From Candidatus Fukatsuia endosymbiont of Tuberolachnus salignus (GTDB taxonomy: Bacteria > Pseudomonadota > Gammaproteobacteria > Enterobacterales > Enterobacteriaceae), in contig NZ_OZ034983.1 of NCBI RefSeq assembly GCF_964030845.1, positions 2,604,001 to 2,668,000 of the forward strand: 64,000 bases of DNA. The letters run 5' to 3'. Shown piece after piece: positions 1 through 9,077 of the stretch (within the stretch, counting starts at the first letter, position 1; every line of letters starts with the position of its first letter). The position numbers were made by a program, and so were the translations under genes. Below the pieces are notes generated by a model. The model was not told the origin of the DNA and did not search any database. It saw nothing but the letters and a program-made list of their open reading frames with translations.

Positions 1-245
1 ATATGTATTTCTTGGCCTTCGAATAAAAAATTGCACATTTCTTTTTCCAGTAACTGGCGATCAGCGAGGTTCATCATGCTCAACTTTTTTTCATTGATCA
101 GCATAGTTTGTTTGTTTATCCATTGCGCCCACGCTTGCTTAGAAATTTCATTATAGATACGTTCGCCTATTTCTCCTGGATAAATTTGAAAATCTTGTCT
201 TTCGGCTTCTTCTTTTAAAAATGTACAGTAAATTATTTTGCTCAT
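1..245 (-). CDS. yggX: Probable Fe(2+)-trafficking protein YggX, 3' end cut by window edge
   Basis: The reading frame starts with ATG at 245 and runs leftward off the window, leaving 81 complete codons of a family about 90 residues long. The start MSKIIYCTFLKEEAE and the later segment AWAQWINKQTMLINEKKL match YggX, a small cytosolic protein linked to iron handling and to protection of iron-sulfur clusters from oxidation. The conserved Cys7 is present. It lies 13 bp downstream of mutY, the usual enterobacterial order mutY-yggX, so the two are probably co-transcribed. A fragment of repeat element A sits in the short gap. Identification is from the sequence pattern; the last ten or so residues cannot be seen. 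Confidence 0.93.
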   Translation of the reverse strand, partial: MSKIIYCTFLKEEAERQDFQIYPGEIGERIYNEISKQAWAQWINKQTMLINEKKLSMMNLADRQLLEKEMCNFLFEGQEIH

Positions 246-258
246 ACTCTATCCTCTT

Positions 259-1308
259 TTAGAACCTATTCGAAATCTGTTGCAATAAGCGTTCAACCGG
301 AGCAGCAAGCCCGACTGACGGCGGTTGCTTCAGGTTGTACCAGAGACCGGCACTGTCATCCATACATCCTTTCACCAAGGAGTTATACAATCGCAGGGGA
401 ATGATGTCCAAGTGGAAGTGGCTAAAGGTGTGACGGAAAGCACCGAGTTGATGTAAATCTTTTTCTTGCAATCCACGCTGTTGTAACCAAAAAACCAGTT
501 CTGTGCGTTGGCTAAACTGTGGGAAACAGAATAACCCGCCCCATAAACCGACCGGCGGGCGCTGTTCTAGCCAGATTTGTGTGCCCTGTTGCATTAATAA
601 AAAATAAGCAGTTTTTTCTGGTAGTTTACGTGCTGGTTTTTTACCCGGATAGTGAAGCCAGCTACGAGTAGCATGAGACAAACAGCCACTATTGAGTGGA
701 CAAAATTCGCATTTTGGTTGAGATCGGGTGCATACCGTCGCACCTAAATCCATCATGGCTTGATTGAATTGCCCTACACCATTAGCAGGAGTGACTTTTT
801 CACTCATCTGCCACAGGCGTTTTTCTACCTCTTTTTGACCCGGCCAACCGGATATCGCATAACAACGTGACAATACTCGTTTAACATTACCATCGAGGAT
901 CGAAAAATGTTGCCCTAATGCCAGAGACAAAATGGCACCGGCGGTAGAACGACCAATACCAGGGAGCGCGACAATTTCAGCAAAAGTAGTAGGAAATTTT
1001 CCCTGATGATGGTCAACAATCGTTTGTGCTGTTTTATGCAAATTTCTGGCACGGGCGTAGTAACCTAAACCTGTCCACAAATGAAGCACTTCGTCCAAGG
1101 GCGCGGAGGCTAACGTCAGTATATCAGGGAAACGCGTGATAAAACGTTGAAAGTAAGGAATGACAGTAGCAACCTGAGTCTGTTGCAACATGACTTCAGA
1201 CAGCCATACTTGATAGGGCGTTTTATCCTGTTGCCACGGCAACGTTTTGCGGTCATAGCATTGGTACCATTCCAGTACCCATTGTGCGAATTGTTGTGCT
1301 GGTATCAT
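259..1308 (-). CDS. mutY: Adenine DNA glycosylase MutY
   Basis: MutY removes adenine mispaired with 8-oxoguanine or guanine in base excision repair. The product is 349 residues (E. coli 350). Visible features are the motif LPWQQDKTPYQVWLSEVML near the N-terminus, the helix-hairpin-helix ALPGIGRSTAGAI, the catalytic Asp in ILDGNVKRVLSR, a [4Fe-4S] ligand set C-X6-C-X2-C-X5-C (CTRSQPKCEFCPLNSGC) and a C-terminal Nudix-like 8-oxoG recognition domain. I chose ATG 1308: an in-frame start at 1386 would add 26 residues translated from an ERIC repeat that no homologue has. The last codons (ISNRF) come from repeat element A, so the native C-terminus has been replaced. The gene lies head to head with trmB. 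Confidence 0.97.
   Translation of the reverse strand: MIPAQQFAQWVLEWYQCYDRKTLPWQQDKTPYQVWLSEVMLQQTQVATVIPYFQRFITRFPDILTLASAPLDEVLHLWTGLGYYARARNLHKTAQTIVDHHQGKFPTTFAEIVALPGIGRSTAGAILSLALGQHFSILDGNVKRVLSRCYAISGWPGQKEVEKRLWQMSEKVTPANGVGQFNQAMMDLGATVCTRSQPKCEFCPLNSGCLSHATRSWLHYPGKKPARKLPEKTAYFLLMQQGTQIWLEQRPPVGLWGGLFCFPQFSQRTELVFWLQQRGLQEKDLHQLGAFRHTFSHFHLDIIPLRLYNSLVKGCMDDSAGLWYNLKQPPSVGLAAPVERLLQQISNRF
261..280. repeat. Repeat element A, solo end inside the mutY 3' end
   Basis: AGAACCTATTCGAAATCTGT matches the terminal inverted repeat of the complete copies at 6631 and 10888 (consensus AGAACCTGTTCGAAATCT). Only one end is present. Read on the minus strand it encodes the last MutY residues and its stop codon. 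Confidence 0.7.
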
Positions 1309-1332
1309 AAGTCGCCATCGGTAAATTGGCAG

Positions 1333-1449
1333 ATACACCCTTCGCTTTTCAAGTTGTGGCGGTGTTGGCTGCTCGCACTCATCCAAGTCATGTACTACCT
1401 GGATTCGATTGATTGCCGCTTTGCCGTAACTCGAAATTCATTGGGTATA
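1333..1449. repeat. ERIC element, copy 1 (internally shortened)
   Basis: This 117-bp imperfect palindrome starts ATACACCCTTCGC and ends TCATTGGGTATA. It carries the ERIC landmarks GTTGGCTGC-CTCGCACTCATC, a central CAGTCA-like segment, GATTC and GCCGC-TTGCC. About 10 bp of the centre, present in the copy at 21133, are missing. It lies in the mutY-trmB intergenic region and creates a false N-terminal extension of mutY. Confidence 0.88.
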
Positions 1450-1524
1450 AATAAATTAGCTTGGGATTGCAGCATAGAGTTGTAAGACTGTAAACTGGAA
1501 CTTTATTGATAGCTAGAAAGTTCC

Positions 1525-2244
1525 ATGATAAATACGGTTATATCGAAACAATTTGCTGAAAATGGTTGTGGTTTACGTCGCGTTCGTAGTTTTGTTCGTC
1601 GCCAAGGGCGATTGACCCGAGGGCAACAACTCGCGTTGGATAGCTACTGGTCGCTGATGGGCATCGATTATCAGGCAACTGTCATTGAAGTTAACTCAAT
1701 ATTTGGTCGTACGGCGCCGTTGGTATTAGAAATCGGCTTTGGTATGGGGACATCTTTGGTGACGATGGCAGCGGATAATCCACAACAAAATTTTCTCGGT
1801 ATTGAAGTCCATGCTCCTGGGGTGGGTGCTTGTCTGGCGGCTGCGCATGAAATGGGTTTGAAAAATCTACGTGTTATGCGCCATGATGCGCTTGAAGTGT
1901 TGGAAAATATGTTGCCAGATAGTTCACTCGACAGATTACAGCTATTTTTTCCTGATCCTTGGCCTAAAGCTCGCCATAACAAACGGCGTATTGTGCAAAC
2001 TGCTTTTGCTGAACTGGTAAAAAACAAGTTAAAGGTAGGGGGAATATTCCATATGGCAACCGATTGGCACCATTATGCAGAACATATGCTGGAAGTGATG
2101 TCGAATATTACCGGCTATCATAATCTTGCCACCAATAAGAGGTATGTTCCTCGTCCTGATTCACGACCATTGACTAAATTTGAATTACGCGGTCAACGTC
2201 TAGGACATGGTGTTTGGGATCTGATGTTTGAACGCAAGGAATAG
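1525..2244 (+). CDS. trmB: tRNA (guanine-N7-)-methyltransferase TrmB
   Basis: TrmB makes m7G46 in the variable loop of tRNAs using S-adenosylmethionine. The product has 239 residues, the same as E. coli. The N-terminal segment LRRVRSFVRRQGRLTRGQ, the SAM-binding LEIGFGMG (about residues 68-75), FFPDPWPKARHNKRR (about 145-160) and the C-terminal RLGHGVWDLMFE are diagnostic. ATG 1525 starts an alignment that begins like the enteric protein (MINTVIS-FAENG). It is divergent from mutY as in related genomes, with an ERIC element between them. The usual downstream partner yggL is replaced by hemL, so this is a rearrangement join. Confidence 0.97.
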   Translation: MINTVISKQFAENGCGLRRVRSFVRRQGRLTRGQQLALDSYWSLMGIDYQATVIEVNSIFGRTAPLVLEIGFGMGTSLVTMAADNPQQNFLGIEVHAPGVGACLAAAHEMGLKNLRVMRHDALEVLENMLPDSSLDRLQLFFPDPWPKARHNKRRIVQTAFAELVKNKLKVGGIFHMATDWHHYAEHMLEVMSNITGYHNLATNKRYVPRPDSRPLTKFELRGQRLGHGVWDLMFERKE

Positions 2245-2288
2245 ACCTCGCGAAACCTGCCTTCTCCACCAAATTCAGGAACTCATTA

Positions 2289-3566
2289 ATGAATAAGTCC
2301 GCAACTCTCTATGCCGAGGCACAAAAATTTATCCCGGGAGGGGTCAACTCCCCGGTTCGAGCATTTAACGGTGTTGGTGGCTCGCCATTATTTATTGAAA
2401 GAGCTAATGGTGCCTATCTATACGATGTTGACGGTAAAGAATATATCGATTACGTGGGATCATGGGGACCAATGATACTGGGTCATAATCATCCAGTTAT
2501 TCGCCATGCTGTAATCGCTGCGGTTGAGCGTGGACTAAGCTTTGGTGCTCCGACTGAAATTGAAGTCAGGATGGCAAAGTTAATCACTTCTTTGATACCC
2601 AGTATGGAAAGAGTACGCATGGTTAATTCAGGTACCGAAGCTACCATGAGTGCGATTCGTTTGGCACGTGCTTACACCAAACGCGACAAAATTATCAAGT
2701 TTGAGGGCTGTTATCACGGTCATGCTGACTGTCTATTAGTAAAGGCGGGTTCGGGTGCGTTAACTTTCGGAGAAGCAAATTCGCCAGGTGTTCCAGACGA
2801 TTTTGCAAAACATACCTTGACTTGCATTTATAACGACTTGGATTCGGTGCGGCAAGTTTTTGCACAGTACCCGCAAGAAATAGCGGGCATTATCGTCGAA
2901 CCGGTCGCCGGTAATATGAACTGTGTACTACCGTCCGCCGATTTTCTGCCCGGCCTGCGTACTTTGTGCGATGAATTTGGTGCTCTATTGATTATCGACG
3001 AAGTGATGACCGGTTTTCGCGTCGCTTTGGGAGGCGCACAGGCGCTTTATAATGTCAAACCCGATCTCACTTGTTTAGGCAAAATTATCGGTGGCGGTTT
3101 GCCTGTGGGGGCATTTGGTGGCAGTGACGAAATAATGAAACAACTGGCACCTACGGGTACCGTTTATCAAGCAGGAACATTGTCCGGTAATCCGATCGCC
3201 ATGGCGGCGGGTTTTGCCTGCTTAAATCAGTTGTCTGAAGATAGCATCAGTAGACTAACGCAACTGACTGCAAATTTAGTTCAAGCATTATCTGATGCGG
3301 CTAAGGTAAAAAATATTCCGCTGGTGATTAACCACATTGGGGGGATGTTTGGCCTGTTTTTTACTGATGCTTCACGGATAAATTGTTATCAAGATGTCAT
3401 ACAATGTGATGTTAAACGCTTTAAACTTTTCTTTCATTTGATGTTAGCTGAAGGTGTTTATCTGGCACCCTCGGCTTTTGAAAGTGCGTTTATGTCACTG
3501 GCACACAGTGACCAACAGATTGAAGAAACGGTAGCAGCCGCACAGCGTTGCTTCGCTAAATTATAA
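2289..3566 (+). CDS. hemL: Glutamate-1-semialdehyde 2,1-aminomutase HemL
   Basis: HemL converts glutamate-1-semialdehyde to 5-aminolevulinate, the second committed step of C5-pathway haem synthesis in the cytosol. The protein is 425 residues (family 425-427). It is a class III aminotransferase fold: GTEAT near residue 115, the PLP-contacting DEVMTGFR (237-244) and the Schiff-base lysine K265 in CLGKIIGGG. It follows trmB by 44 bp and shows no decay. Haem demand is also indicated by the cydABX operon in this window. In E. coli hemL is far from trmB, so the neighbourhood is rearranged. An ERIC element begins just after its stop codon. Confidence 0.98.
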   Translation: MNKSATLYAEAQKFIPGGVNSPVRAFNGVGGSPLFIERANGAYLYDVDGKEYIDYVGSWGPMILGHNHPVIRHAVIAAVERGLSFGAPTEIEVRMAKLITSLIPSMERVRMVNSGTEATMSAIRLARAYTKRDKIIKFEGCYHGHADCLLVKAGSGALTFGEANSPGVPDDFAKHTLTCIYNDLDSVRQVFAQYPQEIAGIIVEPVAGNMNCVLPSADFLPGLRTLCDEFGALLIIDEVMTGFRVALGGAQALYNVKPDLTCLGKIIGGGLPVGAFGGSDEIMKQLAPTGTVYQAGTLSGNPIAMAAGFACLNQLSEDSISRLTQLTANLVQALSDAAKVKNIPLVINHIGGMFGLFFTDASRINCYQDVIQCDVKRFKLFFHLMLAEGVYLAPSAFESAFMSLAHSDQQIEETVAAAQRCFAKL

Positions 3567-3572
3567 ATACAA

Positions 3573-3688
3573 TATACCCTTCGCCTTTCAAGTTACGGTG
3601 GCGTTGGCTGCTCGCACTCATCCCAGTCATGTACTACCTGGATTCGATTGATTGCCGCCTTGCCGTAACTCGAAATTCATTGGGTATA
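3573..3688. repeat. ERIC element, copy 2 (internally shortened)
   Basis: This 116-bp ERIC has ends TATACCCTTCGCC and TTCATTGGGTATA. It has the same internal shortening as copy 1 relative to the 127-bp copy at 21133. It lies between hemL and glnE, genes that are not neighbours in E. coli, and abuts a half-copy of element B. Confidence 0.9.
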
Positions 3689-3703
3689 GACTCTTGCAAA
3701 ACC
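3687..3703. repeat. Repeat element B, solo end next to ERIC copy 2
   Basis: TAGACTCTTGCAAAACC matches the terminal inverted repeat of the complete element B copies at 8662, 13997 and 35110. No second end is visible before glnE, which starts 30 bp downstream. Confidence 0.6.
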
Positions 3704-3732
3704 GTGCCGGCACTCAGCTACACCGAGAATTT

Positions 3733-6570
3733 ATGTTACCTGTTTCCACTCCTCTACAATTGCAAGCACAGTATGTGCAACAGCGTTTTCTTCAACTGAC
3801 GCCTCCTGTCACGCTTGGTCAGCAAGATAGCATTCTATTGGCGTTGAGCGATTTTGTCAGTGACATGTTGTTTATGCATCCCCAATGGTGGGAAGAGTTA
3901 CATCAGCACCCTCCCCAGAGACAGGAATGGCAATATTATCAACATGAATTAGCCAGGGAGCTCAATCAAGTACAGGATGAAAGCGCATTACTAAAAACGT
4001 TGCGACTATTCCGTAGCAGAGTAATGGTACGTATTGCCTGGTCACAGCTACTGTCAACCAGCAGCACAGAAGAAACCCTGCAACAACTGAGTCAATTGGC
4101 AGAAAGTTTGCTTATTGCTGCGCGTGATTGGCTTTATCGGCTTTTTTGTCGTGATTTCGGTACACCCTGTAATGATGATGGAATGAGACAGCCGTTGCTG
4201 ATTTTAGGTATGGGAAAATTGGGCGCGGGGGAGCTAAATTTTTCTTCCGATATCGATTTGATTTTTGTCTATCCAGAGAATGGTAAAACCACAGGAGGTA
4301 GACGGCAGTTAGATAATGCGCAATTTTTCATCCGATTGGGCCAAAGATTGATCAACGCTTTGCATCAGCAAACTATTGACGGTTTTGTCTATCGTATCGA
4401 TATGCGTTTGCGTCCTTTTGGCGACAGCGGCCCCTTGGTGATGAGTTTTGCAGCATTGGAAAATTACTATCAACAGCAAGGCCGAGACTGGGAACGCTAT
4501 GCGATGGTGAAGGCTAAGGTAATCGGTGGTGACGATAATCATTACGCTCAGGAATTATGCCATATGTTGCGGCCTTTTGTATTTCGCCGCTATATCGATT
4601 TCAGCGTTATCCAGTCGTTACGAAGTATGAAAGTGATGATTGCACGTGAAGTACGCCGTCGTGGGTTGCAAGATAATATTAAACTGGGTGCAGGCGGTAT
4701 CCGTGAAATCGAATTTATCGCACAAGTATTTCAACTGATACGGGGTGGTCGTGAGCCAAGTTTACAACAGCGTGCTTTACTGCCAACGTTACAGACCATC
4801 GCTGAATTGGGTTTACTACCGCTAACACAGGTGGATCAACTCAGCACAAGTTATCTATTTTTACGTCGTCTGGAAAATTTGTTACAAACAATTGCTGATC
4901 AACAGACACAGACGCTGCCGCATGACAGCCTGAATCAGGCTCGTTTGGCTTATGGTATGAATAAGACTGATTGGCCAGCGCTGCTCATAACACTACAGCA
5001 GCATATGCAAGCAGTACGACAGATTTTCAATCAATTAATTGGTGATGATAGTGCACATATTGGCGAAGATCCCTGTTATAGCGGTTACAACAGTTTATGG
5101 CAGGATAAATTGGAAGAAAGCGATCTGGCCGTGTTAGCACCTCATTTAGAGCAGACTCTCTGCCGCCAGTTACTGCATATCATCGACCATTTCCGCCACG
5201 ATGTTAATAAAAGGGCGGTGGGTCGACGTGGGCGTGAGGTGTTAGATCAGCTTATGCCACACCTGTTGACTGAAGTCTGCTCACGGCCTGATGCCAATAT
5301 TGTTTTAGCACGTGTGACCCTGCTATTGCTCAGTGTTGTCACACGTACCACTTATATGGAATTACTGTTGGAATACCCGGCTGCACTGACTCATGTCGTC
5401 CGCCTTTGTGCAGCCTCGCCGATGATTGCCAATCAACTGGCACGTTATCCGTTATTACTGGATGAATTATTGGACCCTCAGGCGCTATATCAACCAATGG
5501 CACCCGTTGCCTACCATGATGAACTGCGCCAATATCTGTTGCGTATCGCTCAGGGTGATGAAGAGCTGCAGTTAGAAGCACTCTGCCAATTCAAACAGAC
5601 ACAGCAACTACGGATTGCTGCTGCCGATATCAGCGGTACCTTGCCGGTAATGAAAGTGAGTGATCACTTAACCTATCTTGCGGAAGCCATTATTGCTACT
5701 GTGGTGCAGCAAGCCTGGCATCAAATGGTAGCACGTTATGGTCAACCGGCTCTTTTACATCAAGATCAAGGACAGGGTTTCGCTGTTATTGGCTACGGCA
5801 AACTCGGTGGTTGGGAGCTAAATTATCACTCGGATTTAGATCTGGTGTTTCTGCTAGATTGCCCGTCAAATGTGATGACCGAAGGGGAACGTAGTATTGA
5901 TGGTCGACAATTCTATCTGCGTTTGGCTCAGCGCATTATGCATTTATTTAGCACTCGTACCTTGTCCGGTATTCTGTATCAGATCGATACGCGTTTGCGT
6001 CCATCGGGTGAATCTGGCATGTTAGTCAGTACTTTTGAAGCCTTTGTCGATTATCAACAGCATCAAGCCTGGAGCTGGGAACATCAAGCGTTGGTTCGTG
6101 CGCGTGTTGTCTATGGTGAAGCCAAATTACAGCAACAATTTGACGCCATTCGGCAACAGGTTTTATGTCATCGGCGAGATGATCAGCAGCTACGAAAAGA
6201 TATCATCTCCATGCGTGAAAAAATGCGTCATCACCTTGGCGATAAACAGCCAGATCTATTTGATATCAAAGCTGATACAGGTGGTATCATCGATATTGAA
6301 TTTATCGCGCAATATTTGGTGTTACGCCACGCAGCGGCACAACCGGACCTGGCCAATTGGTCAGATAATGTGCGTATTTTTGCCTGTATGGTGGATTTCG
6401 GCATCATGGCACAGTCAGAAGCGGCGGCATTAACTGCTGCTTATATTGGCATGCGTGATAGAATTCATCGTTTAGTATTGCAAGAGTTGCCAGGTATTGT
6501 TGCTGCCAATGATTTTCACAGTGAAAGGCGGCAGGTCATGGCCAGTTGGTGTAAGTGGTTACGAGAATAG
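3733..6570 (+). CDS. glnE: Bifunctional glutamine synthetase adenylyltransferase/deadenylase GlnE
   Basis: GlnE adds AMP to, and removes it from, a tyrosine of glutamine synthetase under control of PII and so tunes nitrogen assimilation. With ATG 3733 the protein is 945 residues (E. coli 946). It holds two nucleotidyltransferase domains: deadenylylase motif GMGKLG-GELNFSSDIDLIF near residue 160 and adenylylase motif GYGKLGGWEL-SDLDLVF near residue 688, joined by a helical region. An open frame reaches back to 3652, but those 27 codons are ERIC and element B sequence and are rejected. The ribosome binding site before 3733 is weak, so expression may have changed after the insertions. No frameshift is seen. 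Confidence 0.96.
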   Translation: MLPVSTPLQLQAQYVQQRFLQLTPPVTLGQQDSILLALSDFVSDMLFMHPQWWEELHQHPPQRQEWQYYQHELARELNQVQDESALLKTLRLFRSRVMVRIAWSQLLSTSSTEETLQQLSQLAESLLIAARDWLYRLFCRDFGTPCNDDGMRQPLLILGMGKLGAGELNFSSDIDLIFVYPENGKTTGGRRQLDNAQFFIRLGQRLINALHQQTIDGFVYRIDMRLRPFGDSGPLVMSFAALENYYQQQGRDWERYAMVKAKVIGGDDNHYAQELCHMLRPFVFRRYIDFSVIQSLRSMKVMIAREVRRRGLQDNIKLGAGGIREIEFIAQVFQLIRGGREPSLQQRALLPTLQTIAELGLLPLTQVDQLSTSYLFLRRLENLLQTIADQQTQTLPHDSLNQARLAYGMNKTDWPALLITLQQHMQAVRQIFNQLIGDDSAHIGEDPCYSGYNSLWQDKLEESDLAVLAPHLEQTLCRQLLHIIDHFRHDVNKRAVGRRGREVLDQLMPHLLTEVCSRPDANIVLARVTLLLLSVVTRTTYMELLLEYPAALTHVVRLCAASPMIANQLARYPLLLDELLDPQALYQPMAPVAYHDELRQYLLRIAQGDEELQLEALCQFKQTQQLRIAAADISGTLPVMKVSDHLTYLAEAIIATVVQQAWHQMVARYGQPALLHQDQGQGFAVIGYGKLGGWELNYHSDLDLVFLLDCPSNVMTEGERSIDGRQFYLRLAQRIMHLFSTRTLSGILYQIDTRLRPSGESGMLVSTFEAFVDYQQHQAWSWEHQALVRARVVYGEAKLQQQFDAIRQQVLCHRRDDQQLRKDIISMREKMRHHLGDKQPDLFDIKADTGGIIDIEFIAQYLVLRHAAAQPDLANWSDNVRIFACMVDFGIMAQSEAAALTAAYIGMRDRIHRLVLQELPGIVAANDFHSERRQVMASWCKWLRE

Positions 6571-6630
6571 AAATCGCCTATCTTAAAATCTTTAAATTAC
6601 CTTGTTATGTAGTAGCTCAAACCCGACCTA

Positions 6631-6709
6631 AGAACCTGTTCGAAATCTCTTGTGCTCGCTGTGTTTTTTCCTCGTCTGAGCACAGTGAAAAAGATTTGGA
6701 ACAGGCTCT
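6631..6709. repeat. Repeat element A, short complete copy
   Basis: This 79-bp element has inverted ends AGAACCTGTTCGAAATCT and AGATTTGGAACAGGCTCT. The longer copy at 10888 shares the ends but has more internal sequence. It lies between the convergent glnE and gpmA and encodes no protein, in the manner of a MITE. Confidence 0.8.
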
Positions 6710-6793
6710 AACAGTTTCTGGTTATAAATACAGTTGTCTGTCAGATTAGATCGGGTGCTCATCGTTGAGATATTTAGCCAGTTTTGGCACAAG

Positions 6794-7546
6794 TTATTTG
6801 GCTTTTCCTTGATTAGCAACGACCGCTGCTTTTGCCGCGATTTCTTCTGCGTTCCCCAGATAATAATGCTTGATAGGTTTAAAATCTTCATTAAGTTCGT
6901 ACACTAAAGGCGCAGCAGTCGGGATATTTAATTCAAGGATTTCATCTTCAGTCATGTCATAGAGATACTTTATTAGCGCTCGCAAAGAATTACCATGAGC
7001 CACAATGATAACGCGCTCACCCCTGGCGATGCGCGGTTGTATAACCTCATCCCAGTAGGGGATAACGCGCTCGACTGTGGTTGCAAGGCTTTCAGCCAGT
7101 GGCAATTGGTCGGCGCTGAGCTTCACATAACGCGGATCATGACCGGGGAAACGTTGATCTTCTTTGGTTAATTCAGGAGGAGAGATGGCAAAACCACGAC
7201 GCCACAGTTTTACTTGATCATCACCGTATTTTTTAGCCGTTTCCGCTTTGTCTAACCCCTGTAACGCCCCATAATGGCGTTCGTTGAGCATCCAGGATTT
7301 TTCAACCGGTAGCCAAGATTGACCCAACACATCCAATACATAATCCAGGGTATGGATAGCGCGTTGCAAAACCGAAGTATAGGCAAAATCGAAAATCAAG
7401 CCTTCTTTTTTTAATACGTCACCAGCCTGTTTCGCCTCGCTACGACCTTTCTCAGATAGGCCAATATCCGCCCAGCCAGTAAAACGATTTTCTTTATTCC
7501 ATTCACTTTCACCGTGTCTTACCAGAACCAATTTAGTCACCGCCAT
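6794..7546 (-). CDS. gpmA: 2,3-bisphosphoglycerate-dependent phosphoglycerate mutase GpmA
   Basis: GpmA interconverts 3- and 2-phosphoglycerate in glycolysis and gluconeogenesis. It has 250 residues, as in E. coli. The histidine phosphatase signature LVRHGESEWN carries the phosphorylated His11; Glu89 (LNERHYGALQG) and His184 (VAHGNSLRA) complete the active site. The C-terminus ends in a lysine/alanine-rich tail typical of the family. ATG 7546 is the natural start (MAVTKLVLVRHG). It is convergent with glnE across an element A copy. Nothing suggests decay. Confidence 0.98.
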   Translation of the reverse strand: MAVTKLVLVRHGESEWNKENRFTGWADIGLSEKGRSEAKQAGDVLKKEGLIFDFAYTSVLQRAIHTLDYVLDVLGQSWLPVEKSWMLNERHYGALQGLDKAETAKKYGDDQVKLWRRGFAISPPELTKEDQRFPGHDPRYVKLSADQLPLAESLATTVERVIPYWDEVIQPRIARGERVIIVAHGNSLRALIKYLYDMTEDEILELNIPTAAPLVYELNEDFKPIKHYYLGNAEEIAAKAAVVANQGKAK

Positions 7547-7654
7547 AACGTAAAATCCTTAACTCGCTAATTTATTCAACAAGAATATCATATTGCGGGA
7601 CGGCTACGTACAGCAATCGTTTGTTTTAACCCTGGCTGATTTTTTGCCTAATGA

Positions 7655-8476
7655 TTATTTTGGCAAATATATTGGATAAGTGAAAAACAGCAAATGTATA
7701 AGATTAAATGCAAAATGGAAGCTAACAGCAACCCATAGACGACCACTCCATAGCCAGGCCAAGCCGTAAATTATTCCGGCCAATGTAGCAAAAATAATCA
7801 GTGAGGAGCCGCCAGCGAAATGATAGGCACCGAATACCAACGCACTGCATAGCAGTGCTGGATAAGCCCCTAACCACTGGCTAAGTCTTCGTTGCAAATA
7901 TCCGCGGAACAGCGCTTCTTCAGCTAGGCAGACAAAAAAGACATTGGCGATAAAAAACTGCCCAATCCATTGTGGAAAATGGAATTCTATCTTTAAGCCA
8001 CCGATGGCAACAGCCAGTAAAAGCAAGGCCGGTACTGTACACATTAATCCTATCCAGCTGAGTTGACTGATCGAAGGATGTTTTTGGGTAGTGAATAAAT
8101 CTGGCAAACATATCAATACAAAGAAGGGTATCAGCGCCTTGTCAAAGTTGTAATACATGGAGAAAGGCCCGCTCAGCATGCCAACTTGAACTTTATCTAA
8201 TATTTTAAAGTTGTTGAAACCAGAGACGTGAAAAAGAAGTGCGATGCAACCAAGAAGTAGCAGTAATTCCATCACCACTACTCGCCATTTCTGCTGACGA
8301 TGACGTAATAGCGTTACGGCAACAGCGACTACTAGCATGAATAATAAGAAAGCCATCGCCGGCAGAGTTAATACAGCATAATAAACAGCCCCTGCTAACG
8401 AACAAAGTAGTAGCAACAGGGATAGTGTGTGGTTAAATGGTAAAAAAAACAATGAAGCAGCAAGAGTTGCCCACAT
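7655..8476 (-). CDS. CPBP-family intramembrane glutamic endopeptidase
   Basis: This multi-spanning membrane protein of 273 residues has the three CPBP (Abi/Rce1-like) signatures: EEALFRGYL with Glu186, Glu187 and Arg191; FGAYHF with His219; and HFAFN with His254 and Asn258. The hydrophobic segments before and between these motifs fit about eight membrane helices. Family members are metal-independent or glutamate-dependent proteases acting within the membrane, known for CAAX processing in eukaryotes and for bacteriocin immunity or signalling roles in bacteria. The substrate here cannot be told. It stands alone between gpmA and the acrZ-modA group and is read leftward. The motifs are intact, so it is probably active. 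Confidence 0.85.
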   Translation of the reverse strand: MWATLAASLFFLPFNHTLSLLLLLCSLAGAVYYAVLTLPAMAFLLFMLVVAVAVTLLRHRQQKWRVVVMELLLLLGCIALLFHVSGFNNFKILDKVQVGMLSGPFSMYYNFDKALIPFFVLICLPDLFTTQKHPSISQLSWIGLMCTVPALLLLAVAIGGLKIEFHFPQWIGQFFIANVFFVCLAEEALFRGYLQRRLSQWLGAYPALLCSALVFGAYHFAGGSSLIIFATLAGIIYGLAWLWSGRLWVAVSFHFAFNLIHLLFFTYPIYLPK

Positions 8477-8661
8477 GATAAAGTCCTTTTGTTTGTTTTT
8501 CTTGATAACATACTTTAATCGATTGTAGTGACTATTAATAGATAGAGCTAATTGTTTATGGAGATTGATTAATCCTTGTTATTTATCCAAAATTATATCG
8601 TTATCACATAACTCTGTTATGTTATCTAGCATGGGAGCATCATAGGGATTATCTTTTTTAT

Positions 8662-8793
8662 TAGACCCTTTGTAAAACGATAGCAAGTGCTGCGAAGTCA
8701 AGACGTATAGAGCGCTGCAATCCCTGTACGTACATTTGCTAGCACCAGATAACGCAGAATTTGCAGCACCGAATAGTTTTTACAAGAGCTCTA
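8662..8793. repeat. Repeat element B, diverged copy
   Basis: A 132-bp element begins TAGACCCTTTGTAAAAC and ends GTTTTTACAAGAGCTCTA, imperfect inverted ends. Its interior (GTGCTGCGAAGTC..., GCAGAATTTGCAGCACC) resembles the better-preserved copy at 35110. It lies upstream of acrZ and may separate the CPBP gene from the acrZ promoter. Confidence 0.72.
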
Positions 8794-8912
8794 TTGCAAG
8801 TCTATCATCCATAAATATGATAAGTATCGTGAATATAAGTTATTCTAGTAATAGATCTAATAATAGACGGTGGTATAAATTATCGCTAATTGTATAGTTA
8901 AGTGGGGCTACC

Positions 8913-9044
8913 ATGTTGGAATTATTGCAAAGTTTGTTGTTAGCGGTGGTGATGGTGCCGGTAGTGATGGCGGTGATGTTGGGGCTAATTTATGGTTTAG
9001 GCGGTATATTTAATTTGATTTCCAGGACAAGTCAGTCGAAATAA
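8913..9044 (+). CDS. acrZ: AcrB-associated small membrane protein AcrZ
   Basis: This 43-codon gene starts MLELLQSLLLAVVMVPVVMA and continues VMLGLIYGLGGIFN. It is a single hydrophobic helix that matches E. coli AcrZ (YbhT, 49 residues) nearly residue for residue through the membrane segment. AcrZ binds the AcrB drug-efflux pump in the inner membrane and alters its substrate preference. Its position 33 bp upstream of modA is the enterobacterial arrangement and supports the call. Its presence implies that an AcrAB-TolC pump is, or recently was, encoded elsewhere; tolC itself is in this window. The C-terminal tail is shorter than in E. coli. Confidence 0.92.
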   Translation: MLELLQSLLLAVVMVPVVMAVMLGLIYGLGGIFNLISRTSQSK

Positions 9045-9077
9045 CAGTGTTAATAGTTTTTTATTAAGGGGAAGGGG

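Noticed and set aside
1309..1386. N-terminal 26-residue extension of MutY
   Set aside because: It is translated ERIC sequence; homologues start at the position used here.
3652..3732. N-terminal 27-residue extension of GlnE
   Set aside because: It is translated ERIC and element B sequence; the ATG at 3733 gives the family length.
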